The notes under the pieces are model-generated. The model worked only from the letters and a program-made list of their open reading frames with translations, searched no databases and was not told the origin of the DNA. Positions 1 through 10,822 of a stretch of DNA of 64,000 nt are shown here, piece by piece. The stretch comes from Microglena sp. YARC (Eukaryota > Chlorophyta > Chlorophyceae > Chlamydomonadales > Chlamydomonadaceae): assembly GCA_022414725.1 (NCBI GenBank), contig CM039465.1:24745202-24809201 (forward strand), given 5' to 3'. A program made the translations under genes and the position numbers. Numbering within the stretch: the stretch's first letter is position 1; each line of letters starts with the position of its first letter.

Positions 1-36
1 CTAGTCGGAGATTCCAGGTGCTCCCGCACATATACG
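1..36 (-). repeat. Duplicated fragment of the RPB11-like coding region
   Basis: These bases repeat positions 179-213, which lie inside the RPB3/RPB11 gene, with only a few differences. The stretch therefore encodes part of the same segment a second time, just downstream of the intact gene's stop codon. It is cut by the window edge, so its extent is unknown. It may be the start of a partial tandem copy of the polymerase gene. Confidence 0.7.
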
Positions 37-69
37 AAACTTTGTCTGGATATCTCTTTTACAAGGGGC

Positions 70-104
70 ACTATTTAGTATTTTCTGTTCCGCTGACTGT
101 AGCA
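70..104. repeat. Single terminal repeat of the TA-type small element
   Basis: The sequence matches the terminal repeat of the small element at 57016-57445 (minus strand begins TACAGTCAGCGGAACAG) and supplies the last codons and stop of the polymerase gene. No partner repeat is visible before the window edge. Confidence 0.5.
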
Positions 105-1214
105 GCGTAAGAACGTGTGAGGAAAACCTCAATGGCCACCAAACCCATGCCCTTGAGCCCACAGAAACGAATCCACTCGATAGTCAGAGATTCCAGGTGC
201 TCCCGCACATACAACAGCCCCTCCAATAAGACATCCGAGTACGCAGTCGGGGCTTCCTCCTGCCTCGCGAGCTGCATCTTAAATGTTATGTCGTCCACAA
301 GAGGGTGCCGCTTGAAGTAGCCGACGAAACTCACACGGGACTTGCCACCGCGCCGAATCCAAAGGTCGTACGCTAGCCCATGTATTAAATTTCCCAAGGT
401 ATGGTCCAAACCAGGAAAAAGAATGCTCCTCGCGCCACCCGGGACGGTCGAGTCCTCAAACGAGACGCGCTCGGCACGGACGTCTTCCGAGAGAGCAATG
501 ATGGCTCGGACAAGGAAGCGGAACCCTAGAAAAACGAGGTAGTAAGGGGACAGGCTCGGGTTCACGCTCTCAACGAAAAAATCGAACTTGTCAGGAACCG
601 AGTCGTCGTCCAAAACAGGCTCCTTGTAACGAAAATAGCAAGAGGAGACTGGAGAATATCTCGCATGCTCCCGACCGGAGCCAAGCCTCGCAGTCGCCGT
701 GATGTTCACAGCCTCACCGACGCCGCCACACATGATGTTGGGGCGCAAGACAGTAAGTAACACACTGTCACCCGACCGCTGGTCAACAGGAAACAGACGC
801 TTCAAACGCTCCGTCACGAACTACAAAGTCTCCGCTCACCACATCAAACACCTCATTCCCGGTGTTCCGCACGGCCAAGGTGCATTGGTAGTCGCCAGGG
901 GCGAAGTTCTCCAACTCGTTGGGAGTCAGACACAAAGGCACAAGCGACACACAGAGAGCCAACATCTCGTTGTGCATCACGGACGTGTTCTCAAGTACGC
1001 GCACACCACCACCACCGCCCCCAGGAGGAACCACAGTGTCGAACGCCGCGGTCTCCACACAAGCGATGATCGCACGACGCAACGAATTCACGATGCACAA
1101 GTCGACGCCAGAAACTGAGAAGGACCGTCCGATGTTACCAGGTATGAAGTGATCCGTACCGACTGAGGGAGAAGGGATCACAGGAGCCAGAACGTCTCCT
1201 ACACGAATCGACAT
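71..1214 (-). CDS. RNA polymerase subunit RPB3/RPB11 fusion, apparent frameshift
   Basis: This is the assembly-platform subunit of a viral DNA-directed RNA polymerase, corresponding to RPB3 plus RPB11 as fused in several giant viruses. The N-terminal frame (start chosen at the second Met, 1214; stop at 783) has the RPB3 signature NSLRRAIIA, followed by NTSVMHNEML and a VPL motif. The second frame (817 to 71) carries the rest of RPB3 (REHARYSPVS) and then the RPB11 dimerisation signature DHTLGNLIHGL with HPLVDDITFKMQL. The two frames overlap between 783 and 817, and the family alignment runs across that overlap, so I read one gene with a one-base shift rather than two genes. It could be a sequencing error, a real mutation or a programmed shift; the second frame has only a GTG start. 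The stop codon lies in a transposon-like inverted repeat (70-104). RPB6 and RPB9 genes are in the same window. Confidence 0.85.
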
Positions 1215-1316
1215 TTCTAAAGCTACGATAGGAATAATACACAACAATATCTACATCATCAAAGAAAACATTTATACTCGGTTAAAAAAACAAATCGAAA
1301 CAATCGCCAAGGAAAC

Positions 1317-1490
1317 AATGGGCGTTCCTGCCTCCCGGCGATTTTTTTGAATTTTCCAAGCAGAAGTTAGAGCCGTACGAACGACTCACTCACTCGCCAA
1401 CCAGAGATTTAGTTCTCCGCGGAATTGCGATTCCGACCAGACCAGGCTCCGAAACCAGTCAAAATACCTCCGGGAGGAAGGAACAAATGT
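1317..1490. mobile_element. Small inverted-repeat element, family 1 (MITE-like)
   Basis: A roughly 170-bp element bounded by AATGGGCGTTCCTGCC on the left and its imperfect complement on the right (CCGGGAGGAAGGAAC). The left end is nearly the same as that of the 8.75-kb transposon at 39660-48409. It has no coding capacity. A copy lies at the same place in almost every ankyrin spacer: 8213-8365, 10334-10503, 15510-15679, 18652-18825, 22179-22351 and 24883-25056, with partial copies at 12422 and 26596. It therefore probably spread with the cassette rather than by separate insertions. Confidence 0.75.
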
Positions 1491-1538
1491 ACTGGTGCAA
1501 ATTGTCTTTCTTTCTTACATTAAGGAATTCAAGTTTCA

Positions 1539-1778
1539 TCAAGTTTTGTAACCGTTATTGTCAATACTACAGAAATTGTCTTCAGGAGATTGACATAAAA
1601 CATTCAAGGACACAGAAGTTACATCTTCAAAGTAGACTGAAAAGTCAAAGTGCTGGCTCACATCGTGCGCATCAATAATCATTTTCAAAGAGTTTCCTGC
1701 CTCATAATCAAATATTTCTGCTACATCTGGAATTATTGGGAACATGCAGCGATATTTTCTCTTGAGCAAACTGAACAC
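1539..1778 (-). pseudogene. Small conserved reading frame downstream of ANK-A
   Basis: A 79-codon frame starting MFSLLKRKYRC that recurs after several ankyrin genes. It is open here and at 8404-8664, but in other spacers it has lost the start Met and is shifted by one base in the DYEAGNSLK segment. I do not recognise a domain. It may be a relic of a former C-terminal extension or of a separate small gene carried by the cassette. Confidence 0.35.
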
Positions 1779-2539
1779 ATTTCTGAAAAGTTTGAGAAGA
1801 GTGGATAAATACTTGCTCTACCATGGCAAGAAACGTGTCTTGTCTAACAAAAGACCCAGCTGCTGTCAAGTTTCACAATGGCCCTGTACTCGGGGCCAGC
1901 CGCCTCTGGATCCATCAAAAGCAAGCAGACATCTGCGTGACCTTCCTTCGCAGCCGCCCACAAGGCCCAGCTGTTGATAGAGATCGCCCGGACCCTGAAC
2001 TCAATTCCAGCCACCTCTGGATCCCATGAGCAGCTTGCAGACATCTGCGTGACCTTCCTTTGCAGCCTCAACCAAGGCCCAGCTGTCGTTAGAGTTCGCC
2101 AGGGCCCTGAACTCAAGTCCAGCCACCTCTGGATCCATCAGCAGCTTGCAGACATCTGCGTGACCTTCCTTTGCAGCTGCCCACAAGGCCCTTCTGTCGC
2201 TAGAGTTCGCCCTGGCCCTGAACTCAATTCCAGCCACCGCTGGATCCATCAGCAGCTTGCAGACATCTGCGTGACCTGCCTTGGCAGCCAGCCACAATGC
2301 CCTGCTGTCGCTAGAGTTCGCCCTGGCCCTGTACTTGTGTCCAGCCACTACTGGATCCATTAGCAGTTTGCAGACCGTCGGTATTTAGTACTTCTTTGAG
2401 GGTCGTTTGAAACAAAGAAAATCCTGTTTGAATTGTTCGTTTGATTCATTCTTAGATTCAATCGGAGATAACCTTGATTCAATCTATTTTTGATTCCTGT
2501 TTGAATCAGTCGGCCATCAAACCTACCGATTGAGATCCG

Positions 2540-2775
2540 TTTGAAACAAGGTTGGTTGTTTCAAACATGACTCAAACCATGTTCAAATAGATCTTAATCA
2601 AGCCGTCATCAACGTGCCCCTTGAAAAAGGTTTGAAACAAGGTTGGTTGTTTCAAACATGACTCAAACCATGTTCAAATAGATCTTAATCAAGCCGTCAT
2701 CAACGTGCCCCTTGAAAAAGGTTTGAAACAAGGTTGGTTGTTTCAAACATGACTCAAATGATGTTCAAATAGATC
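2540..2775. repeat. 91-bp tandem repeat, about 2.6 copies
   Basis: Units start at 2540, 2631 and 2722, nearly identical, each opening TTTGAAACAAGGTTGGTTG. Each unit contains a small inverted pair (TTTGAAAC/GTTTCAAA). They lie in the left subterminal part of the 3.8-kb element and may be transposase binding sites. Confidence 0.85.
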
Positions 2776-3189
2776 TGTTTTTTCGTAAAGCAATGCAAGC
2801 ACTGAAGACTGAGGGCGCATATTTGGACAGCAGGACTCTTCGATCTTTGTTACAGAAATTGAAAGCACCATAATGAATGAATCCTTAGATAGTTAAACAT
2901 GATAGTAATTAGTGATTGAAGAGCTAGATATATATGCTACTAAGGAAGTGCAGTTGGCCACGAAGTAGTTCCTCAGGTACGAATTGACGAAACTCCAGCA
3001 TGCTGTGCTTCTTGTTCATCAACGACATCGTCTTCAGCCTCAAGGTCATCAGCATCCAGGCGTTCTGACGCGAGACCAGTCGCAAGAGTGAGAACCTGCA
3101 GACAAATGTTCGTTGGTGAGCGTTAGTTGAGATACATTGGCAGCAATGCGCATTCTTCCGACTTTCAAATAGCAGCCATGGTTCAAACC

Positions 3190-4110
3190 AAATTCGCTAT
3201 CTGAATGCGCACCTGTTTTGCACCTCGAGCATTGGAACTCTTGCGGCTCCATGATGAGCTGGACGATAGGTCGACTTGCTGCAGCTGCCTTAATGCCTGC
3301 GGAACAACTCGAAAAAGCAAGTCAGTCAAAGTCGAGACAAATTCTGGTCAAGTAAGGCACCACTTGACGAGACGCAAAACGCAGTACCTTAACCGCACGC
3401 GCGGGGCGGAGAAGCAGGTCGCTACAGTCTTGGGTTGAAGCACAACAATTCCCAAAGCAAAGTACCGCGGAAGCAAAGTGCTCGCGCGTGTAGGTATTGA
3501 CGGATCTCAGAAGTAATTCGGGAATGGCTGAAGCTATGAAAGCAAGCTCAGTCCAAGTTAATTCAAGGAAAGCAGGCAGCATGTCGCTATCTGACTGCGC
3601 ACCTGTTTCACACCTCGAGCATTGGAACTCTTGCGGCTCCATGATAGGTCATTTTGCTGCAGCTGCCTTAATGCCTGCGACACAACTCTGGTCAAGTAAG
3701 GCACCACTTGACGAAACGAAAAATGCAGTACCTTCACCGCACGCGCCGGCGTGGGCGGAGAAGAAGGTCGCTACAGTCTTGAGTTGAAGCACAACCATTC
3801 CCAAAGCAAAGTGCCGCGGAAGCAAAGTGCTCGCGCATGTAGGTATTGACGGATCTAGGAAGCAATTCGGGAATGGCTGAAGCTATGAATAGATCAGTCC
3901 AAGTTAATTCAAGGAAAGCAGGCAGCATGGTGCGCTATTCTGCACGAATATCGCTGAGTCGAGAACCAATTGACGCGCAGGTGAACAGTGAAAGCTTGCA
4001 CAGCCGCTAAGTTGAAGCGCTAACCCATTGCGCTGACCAGTTTGAACTGTACAGCATGCAGTACCGCCGTAACCGCACGCGCATGGGCGGAGAAGCAGGT
4101 CGCCATATTT
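3190..4110. repeat. Degenerate direct repeats, period about 345 bp
   Basis: The segment 3400-3585 recurs at 3747-3930 with few changes, and a shorter third copy of the edge lies near 4060-4105 (CCGCACGCG and GGCGGAGAAGCAGGTCGC). The minus strand reads MEPQEFQCSRC twice (3252 and 3642), a short cysteine-containing frame. It is not a recognised domain and is too short and broken to call a gene. Confidence 0.6.
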
Positions 4111-4197
4111 GAATCGGATTCTCGGGGCCTGCGTCTGCGGTGCATGCGGGATCTGCGTCGCAGGACCTAGACAACCCTGATGGGGGTCATGCTAATC

Positions 4198-4500
4198 AAA
4201 CCTGATGAACAATGGGGGATAATGATCCCGAAACTTCTCATGTACCCAAATATGATTATTCCGATTCTGGAAAACAAAAGATCATAACCAGATTCAAAGG
4301 GACGAGGAAGTTCTGAGCTTAGAGAACTGGTTACACATCCGCGCCTTTCGAACAGCGACCAGTTGGGACCCTGCACACCAGTAGGCTATCCTCCACTATG
4401 ATAATGGTTCTAAACTTCTCATGTACCTATATATGATTATTCAGATTCAGGAAAACAAAAGATCATAACCAGATTCGAAGGGACGAGGAAGTTCTGCTAC
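4198..4500. repeat. Direct repeat pair of about 100 bp
   Basis: Positions 4228-4318 and about 4410-4495 share the same sequence with a handful of differences (core GGAAAACAAAAGATCATAAC). Non-coding, inside the 3.8-kb element. Confidence 0.65.
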
Positions 4501-4630
4501 AAAATGGGTGGTCAATGCGTTTAGCCATGTATGCATCCACCACCCTCTGCACACACTTAAGTCACCAACATGATAAGTGCAGCACATTCTAAGCAGCATT
4601 ATCTTACTCATTCTAATGTTTTTCCTTGCA

Positions 4631-4767
4631 GGTCATTCATGAATGCTGGCTGTTGGGAGCAAGTAAAGGACGAATATGCAGTAGTGGAGCTGCCTGGAAG
4701 CTGCCATCATGTGGTGCCAAGCTTAGCCAATGGGATATTAAGGCATGTTAGTGCCCTGAATATATAG
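4631..4767 (+). other. Exon-like segment, weak
   Basis: A pyrimidine-rich stretch ending TTTTTCCTTGCAG, like a spliceosomal acceptor, is followed by an open frame of about 45 codons ending at 4767. No homology is recognised. It may be a captured host exon in the element, or chance. Confidence 0.2.
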
Positions 4768-4800
4768 TAGCATGGAGCAGTAATCATAGGGTGACTTTAG

Positions 4801-4892
4801 TTTGGGTTTTGTTTATGAGGGTTTAAAGGTACTGCCTGTCCTTGTTGACCAGGACAGGCAGTACCTTTAAACCCTCATACAAAAAACCCAAA
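4801..4892. repeat. Long near-perfect hairpin
   Basis: Arms of 42 bases (4801-4842 and 4851-4892) are complementary except for about two positions, separated by an 8-base loop. A transcript would form a long double-stranded stem similar to a small-RNA precursor. It may instead be the remnant of a nested inverted-repeat element. Confidence 0.9.
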
Positions 4893-5089
4893 AATTTAAT
4901 TTGAAATTTCAAGCACAGCAGTAGATAGGCCTATTATCCCTTCCACCACCTTGGACAATAGCCCGGGCCTGGTAGTTGACAATATACAGCCTTCTTGTGC
5001 GATACCCACGAGAGCACTGTATTGTATTCATCAATTGTGCGATACCCACAACGATGAATACTTTCCCGACTCCTGAATTAGACCTAACT

Positions 5090-5495
5090 TCCAGCCAGCT
5101 CCATTAGGTTGTACAGCTTCCAGCCATGGGTTGTACAGCTTCCAGATAGCTCCTTAGGTAGTAGAACTTCCAGCCAGCTTCAATAGACTTTTACTTTGTG
5201 TGACAGGTTGTACAGCTTCTAGCCAGATCCATTAGGTTGTACAGCTTCCAGCCAGCTGCATTAGGTTGTACAGCTTCTAGCCAGCTCCATTAGGTTTAGA
5301 GCTTCCAGCCAGCTCCATTAGACTTTCACTTGTGTGGCAGGTTGTAAAGCTTCCACCCAGCTCCATTAGGTTTGTACAGCTTCCAGCCAGCTCCATAAGA
5401 CTTTCACTTTGTGTGCCAGGTTGTATAGCTTCCAGCCAGCTCCATTAGGCTGTCTCTCTGTATATTAGGTTGTTGTGTAGCTTCGAGCCAGCTAA
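5090..5495. repeat. Minisatellite with core TTGTACAGCTTCCAGCCAGC
   Basis: About twelve imperfect units of roughly 28-30 bases, some separated by a longer insert containing ACTTTCACTTTGTGTG. Non-coding, inside the 3.8-kb element. Confidence 0.8.
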
Positions 5496-5660
5496 GCCGT
5501 CCTCAGCAGGAAAATTAAAATATATGATACCAATTTGTTTTCTGGCATTATATTTGTTTCCTTTCTTGTAAAAGTTTCTTTCCTACCATTGTCCAAAGTG
5601 CGAGTACTTAAACACGCACACACACCCTACTTGGGCTGTTTCCAAACTCCTACATTCAAC

Positions 5661-5783
5661 TTCAACTTGGTTACATAGCCAGACTTCAAACTTGGTTACA
5701 TAGCCAGACTTCAACTTGGTTACGTAGCCAGACTTCAACTTGGTTACATAGCCAAACTTCAACTTGGTTACATAGCCAGTTGT
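5661..5783. repeat. 24-bp tandem repeat
   Basis: Five units of AACTTGGTTACATAGCCAGA or close variants. The minus strand reads GYVTKLKS repeatedly, because 24 is a multiple of three, but no gene is recognisable. Confidence 0.8.
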
Positions 5784-8060
5784 GACACTTGAGATTACAG
5801 CCATCATCTTGCTAGCACCTACACCCCACCCTAGATTTTTGTCTAGCCAATGAAAGCACAAACTAATGTACTACAAGGTACGGATTTGTGCCGGTTATCG
5901 CTAGGCGCGCTCGCCCGCCTCGGATTCAAAGCTTCCTACCTCTCGGCAGCCTACATATGGGAGCTTAGCTACATTTCGAAGTGCAATATCTTCGACCACC
6001 TTGAATTCCGTTTGATATTGTCTTGATTGACTTCCGTCTGATTCAATGAATAAGCTGCTTGAATTGAATCACTGATTCAAAGTGTTTTCAAGGTACCCTG
6101 ATTCAAGGGGAAAACCACTTGATAGGGGTTCATTGATTCAAACCAGTTGATTCAAACGATTTCAAAGGTCTGCCTAAATACCGACGACATCTGCGTGACC
6201 TGCCTTTGCAGCAGCCCCCAAGGCACTGCTGTTGATATGGTTCGCCCTGGCCCTGTACTTGAGTCCAGCCACTGCTGGATCCATCAGCAGCTTGCAGACA
6301 TCTGCGTGACCTGCCTTTGCAGCATCCCCCAAGGCCCTGCTGTTGATATGGTTCGCCCTGGCCCTGTACTCAAGTCCAGCCACCTCTGGATCCATCAGCA
6401 GCTTGCAGACATCTGCGTGACCTTCCTTTGCAGCCTCACGCAAGGCCCAGCTGTCGCTATAGTTCCCCAGGGCCCTGAACTCAAGTCCAGCCACCGCTGG
6501 ATCCATCAGAAGCTTGCATACATCTGAGTGACCTTCCTTGGCAGCCGCCCCCAAGGCCCTGCTGTCGTTAGAGTTCGCCAGGGCCCTGAATTCAAGTCCA
6601 GCCACCGCTGGATCCATCAAAAGCGAGCAGACATCTGAGTGACCTTCCTTGGCAGCCTCATGCAAGGCCCGGCTGTAGCTAGAGTTCGCCCGGGCCCTAT
6701 ACTCAAGTCCAGCCACCTCTGGATCCATCAGCAGCTTGCAGACATCTGCGTGACCTGCCTTTTCAGCCTCACGCAAGGCCCAGCTGTCGCCATAGTTCGC
6801 CCGGGCCTTGTACTCAAGTCCAGCCACCTCTGGATCCATCAGCAGCTTGCAGACATCTGGGTACCCTTCCTTTGCAGCCCACCACAAGCCCCTGCTGTCG
6901 TTAGAGTTAGCCCGGAACCTGTACTCAAGTCCAGCCACCTCTGGATCCATCAGCAGCTTGCAGACATCTGCGTGACCTGCCTTTACAACCTCAAGCAATG
7001 CACAGCTGTCGTTATTGTTCGCCCTGGCCCTGAACTCAATTCCAGCCACCTCTGGATCCATGAGGAGCTTGCAGACATCTGCGTGTCCTTCCTTTACAGC
7101 CTCACGCAAGGCCCAGCTGTCGTTATAGTTTGCCCTGGCCATGAACTCAAGTCCAGCCACCTCTGGATCCATCAGCAGCTTGCATATATCTGCGTGACCT
7201 TCCTTGGCAGCCACCCCCAAGGCCCTGCTGGCGCTAGAGTTCGCTTGGGCCCTGAACTCAATTCCAGCAATCTCTGGATCCATGAGCAGCTTGCAGACAT
7301 CTGCGTGACCTTCCTTGGCAGCCACCCTCAAGGCCCAGCTGTGAGTAGAATTCGCCCGGGCCCTATACTCAATTCCAGCAACCGCTGGATCCATGAGCAG
7401 CTTGCAGACATCTGTGTGACCTTCCTTTGCAGCCTCATACAAGGCCATGCTGTCTCTAGAGTTCGCCAAGGCCCTATACTCAAGTCCAGCCACCGCTGGA
7501 TCCATCAAAAGCAAGCAGACATCTGCGTGACCTTCCTTTGCAGCCACCCACAAGGCCCTGCTAGAGTTTGCCAGGGCTCTGAACTCAAGTCCAGCCACCG
7601 CTGGATCCATCAGCAGCTTGCATACATCTGAGTGACCTTCCTTGGCAGCCGCCCACAAGACCACGCTGTCGCTAAAGTTCGCCCGGGCCCTATACTCAAG
7701 TCCAGCCACCTCTGGATCCATCAGCAGCTTGCAGACATCTGCGTGGCCTTCCTTGGCAGCCACATAGAGAAGCTTGTTTTCATTTTGGTTCGCCCTCAAT
7801 TGTGGGGCCCCCTTCACCTGTACAAGAGGATTGGACATCAAGCATACTGCTAGAAGGTCGGCGCGCCCCCCTTTCGCCATCATCTCCCCAACTCGCTGTG
7901 GTGGTTGGATCATTCCGGTAAGGGGCCATCCAGAAAATCTGTTGTGCAGAGTTTTACACACTAATACAATTTTGGGGTTGGAAAAGAATAGGGCAATACG
8001 ATCAAGAATGTCATGGGGAAACGTCAGGAATGGAAACGATGATCGCGTGTGCGACTGCAT

Positions 8061-8741
8061 GTTCGACGAACATGTGTGTACAATGCATGCAAGCGCACAG
8101 GATGGTATAAATGAATACTGAGTTGGGATAAACCCTATAAACCCTTGGTTGCACTTGCCTGGCATGCAAGCTGCAAGCGGCACTTGCCTGGCGGTATCTG
8201 CAAGCGGTACAGAATGGGTGTCCCTGCCTCCCGGCGATTTTTTTGAATTTTCTTAGCAGAAGATTCACTCGCCAACCAGAGATTTAGCTATCCGCGGAAT
8301 TGCGATTCAGACCATACCAGGCTCCGGAACCAGTCAAAATCCATCCGGGAGGCAGGAACAAATGTACTGGTGCAAATTGTCTTTCTTTTTTACATTAAGG
8401 AATTCAAGTTTCATCAAGTTTTGTAACCGATCTTGTCAATACAACAGATATCGTCTTCAGGAGATTGACACAAACATTCAAGGACTGTAAAGACATAGAA
8501 GTTACATCTTCAAAGAAGTAGCCTGAAAAGTCAAAGTGCTGGCTCACATCGTGCGCATCAATAATCATTTTCAAAGAGTTTCCTGCCTCATAATCAAATA
8601 TTTCTGCTACATCTGGAATTATTGGGAACATGCAGCGATATTTTCGCTTGAGCAAACTGAACACATTTCTGAAAAGTTTGAGAAGAGTGGATAAATACTT
8701 GCTCTACAGTGGCAAGAAACGTGTCTTTCCTAACACAAGAC
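8061..8741. repeat. Ankyrin spacer A/B
   Basis: Same build as the other spacers. From the ANK-A start outward it holds an AT-rich promoter-like stretch (near 8106-8119), one AAACCCTATAAACCC-type block, a GCAAGCGGCA-rich segment, a family 1 small element (8213-8365) and a relic frame (8404-8664). It is nearly identical to the spacers at 10129, 15323, 18432 and 22003. Confidence 0.85.
8404..8664 (-). pseudogene. Second open copy of the MFSLLKRKYRC frame
   Basis: An 86-codon frame homologous to 1539-1778, longer at the C-terminal end. It carries a three-base insertion relative to other copies (an extra Phe in GYFFEDV), which keeps the frame. Function unknown. Confidence 0.35.
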
Positions 8742-10128
8742 CTAGCTGTCAAGATTCACAATGGCCCTGTACTCGGGGCCAGCCGCCACTGGATCCTTCA
8801 AAAGCGTGCAGACATCGGCGTGACCTGCCTTAGCAGCCGCCCCAAGGCCCTGCTGTCTCTAGAGTTCGCCCTGGCCCTGTACTTGAGTCCAGCCACCGCT
8901 GGATCCATCAGCAGCTTGCAGACATCTGCGTGACCTTCATTGGCAGCCTCACACAAGCCCCTGCTGTCGTTAGAGTTCGCCCGGGCCCTGAACTCAATTC
9001 CAGCCACCGCTGGATCCATGAGCATCTTGCAGACATCTGCGTGACCTGCCTTGGCAGCCGCCCACAATGCCATGCTGTTGACAGAGTTCGCCCAGGCCCT
9101 GAACTCAATTCCAGCCACCGCTAGATCCCATGAGAAGATTGCAGACATCTGCTTGACCTTCCTTGGCAGCCAGCCACAATGCACAGCTGTCGTTAGAGTT
9201 CGCCAGGGCCCTGAACTCAAGTCCAGCCACCTCTGGATCCATCAGCAGCTTGCAGACATCTGCGTGGCCTTCCTTTGCAGCCCCCCCCAAGGCCCTGCTG
9301 TCGATAGAGTTCGCCATGGCCCTGAATTCAATTCCAGCCACCTCTGGATCCATGAGCAGCTTGCAGACATCTGCGTGACCTTCATTGGCAGCCTCACACA
9401 AGGCCCAGCTGTCGTTAGAGTTCGCCCTGGCCCTGAACTCAAGTCCAGCCACATCTGGATCCATCAGCAGCTTGCAGACATCTGCGTGACCTTCATTGGC
9501 AACCGACCACAAGGCCCAGCTGTCGCCAGAGTTCGCCCTGGCCCTGAACTCAAGTCCAGCCACCGCTGGATCCATCTGCATCTTGCAGACATCTGCATGA
9601 CCTTCATTGGCAGCCGCCCCCAAGGCCCTGCTGTCGATAGAGTTCGCCCTGGCCCTGAACTCAAGTCCAGCCACCTCTGGATCCATCAGCAGCTTGCAGA
9701 CATCTGCGTGACCTTCATTGGCAGCCTCCAACAAGGCCAAGCTGTAGCTATAGTTCGCCAGGGCCCTGAACTCAAGTCCAGCCACTTCTGGATCCATCAG
9801 CAGCTTGCAGACATCGGCGTGACCGGCCTTGGTAGCCACATAGAGAAGCTTGTTTTTATTTTGGTTCGCCCTCAATTGTACGCCCTTAACCCGTACAAGA
9901 GGATTGGACACCAAGCATACTGCTAGAAGGTCGGCGCGCCCCCCTTTCGCCATCATCTCTCCAACTCGCTGTGGTGGTTGGATCATTCCGGTAAGGGGCC
10001 ATCCAGAAAATTTTGTGCAGAGTTTTACACACTAATACAATCTTGGGGTTGGAAGAGAATAGGGCAATACGATCAAGAATGTCATGGGGAAACATTAGGA
10101 ATACCGATGATCGCGTGTGCGAATGCAT
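8742..10128 (-). pseudogene. ANK-B: decayed F-box and ankyrin-repeat gene
   Basis: The F-box segment starts at the Met of MHSHTRSS (10128). The frame is lost just after the F-box, where the sequence at about 10009-10016 is shorter than in other copies. Ankyrin repeats continue in a second frame (9986-9105), which ends in SSGGWN after the extra C of GGATCCC near 9127. A third frame (to 8798) is broken again by loss of one C near 8842. The last codons end D-S-stop where other copies have D-S-S-W or D-S-W. At least three breaks make this a pseudogene. Confidence 0.85.
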
Positions 10129-10822
10129 GTTCGATGAACATGTGTGTACATGCATGCAAGCGCACAGGATGGTATAAATAAACAATGAGTTGGGATAAAC
10201 CCTATAAACCCTATAAACCCTATAAACCCTTGGTTGCACTTGCCTGGCATGCAAGCGGTAAGCGGCAAGCGGAACTTGCCTGGAATGCAAGCGACAAGCG
10301 GCACTTGCCTGGCGGTATCTGCAAGCGGTACAGAATGGGTTTTCCTGCCTCCCGGCGATTTTTTTGAATTTCCAAAGCAGAAGTTAGAGCCGTACGAACG
10401 ACTCACTCGCCAACCAGAGATTTAGCTCTCTGCGGAATTGCGATTCCGACCAGACCAGGCTCCGAAACCAGTCAAAATCCCTCCGGGAGGCAGGAACAAA
10501 TGTACAGGCTCAAATTGTCTTTCTTTCTTACATGAAGGAATTCAAGTTTCATCAAGTTTTGTAACCGATCTTGTCAATTCAGGAGATTGACACAAAACAT
10601 TCAAGGGCTGTAAAGACACAGAAGTTACATATTCAAAGTAGCCTGAAAAGTCAAAGTGCTGGCTCACATCGTGCGCATCAATAATCATTTTCAAAGCGTT
10701 CCTGCCTCATAATCAAATATTTCTGCTACATCTGGAATTATTAGGCACACGCAGCGATATTTTCGCTTGAGCAAACTGAACACATTTCTGGAAAGTTTGA
10801 TGAGAGTGGATAAATACTTGCT
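10129..10822. repeat. Ankyrin spacer B/C
   Basis: Promoter-like AT stretch, four TATAAACCC units near 10197-10231, GCAAGCGGCA-rich segment, family 1 element (10334-10503) and a frameshifted MFSLLKRKYRC relic (about 10690-10770). No gene. Confidence 0.85.

Larger units (their letters stand above)
2376..6186. mobile_element. 3.8-kb non-autonomous transposon in ANK-A
   Basis: Perfect 13-bp terminal inverted repeats (CGTCGGTATTTAG at 2376-2388, complement at 6174-6186) are flanked by a 2-bp direct duplication, AC. The predicted empty site recreates exactly the standard ankyrin repeat sequence, so the boundaries are well supported. Both subterminal regions are rich in short TTTGAAAC and GATTCAA motifs in both orientations, as expected for transposase binding regions. 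The interior holds tandem repeats, a long hairpin and no long reading frame, so the element is probably non-autonomous. I cannot place it in a known superfamily. Confidence 0.85.
1844..8060 (-). pseudogene. ANK-A: F-box and ankyrin-repeat protein, interrupted by a 3.8-kb element
   Basis: An F-box-like segment (FPHDILDRIALFF, then LVCKTLHNRF) near the N-terminus precedes about 19 ankyrin repeats of 37 residues, each with the core AAKEGHADVCKLLMDPEVAG. In poxviruses and giant viruses such proteins bind host SCF ubiquitin ligases and direct substrates to degradation; that role is inferred here. The start is taken at the Met of MQSHTRSS (8060), shared by all family members. The frame is broken after about 15 repeats by a mobile element at 2376-6186, inserted inside an ADVCKLL core; removing it with one copy of the AC duplication keeps the repeat in frame. 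A second break, an extra C in GGATCC near 2026, shifts the last repeats. The final frame ends at 1844 in GPEYRAIVKLDSSWV, shared with other copies. Confidence 0.85.

Noticed and set aside
8196..8365. Independent insertion of a small element into each ankyrin spacer
   Set aside because: All copies lie at the same spacer position with the same flanks, so duplication of the cassette explains them better than repeated insertion.
10185..10240. True telomere or chromosome end
   Set aside because: Only a few units are present, within continuous sequence and repeated in every spacer; there is no sign of an end.
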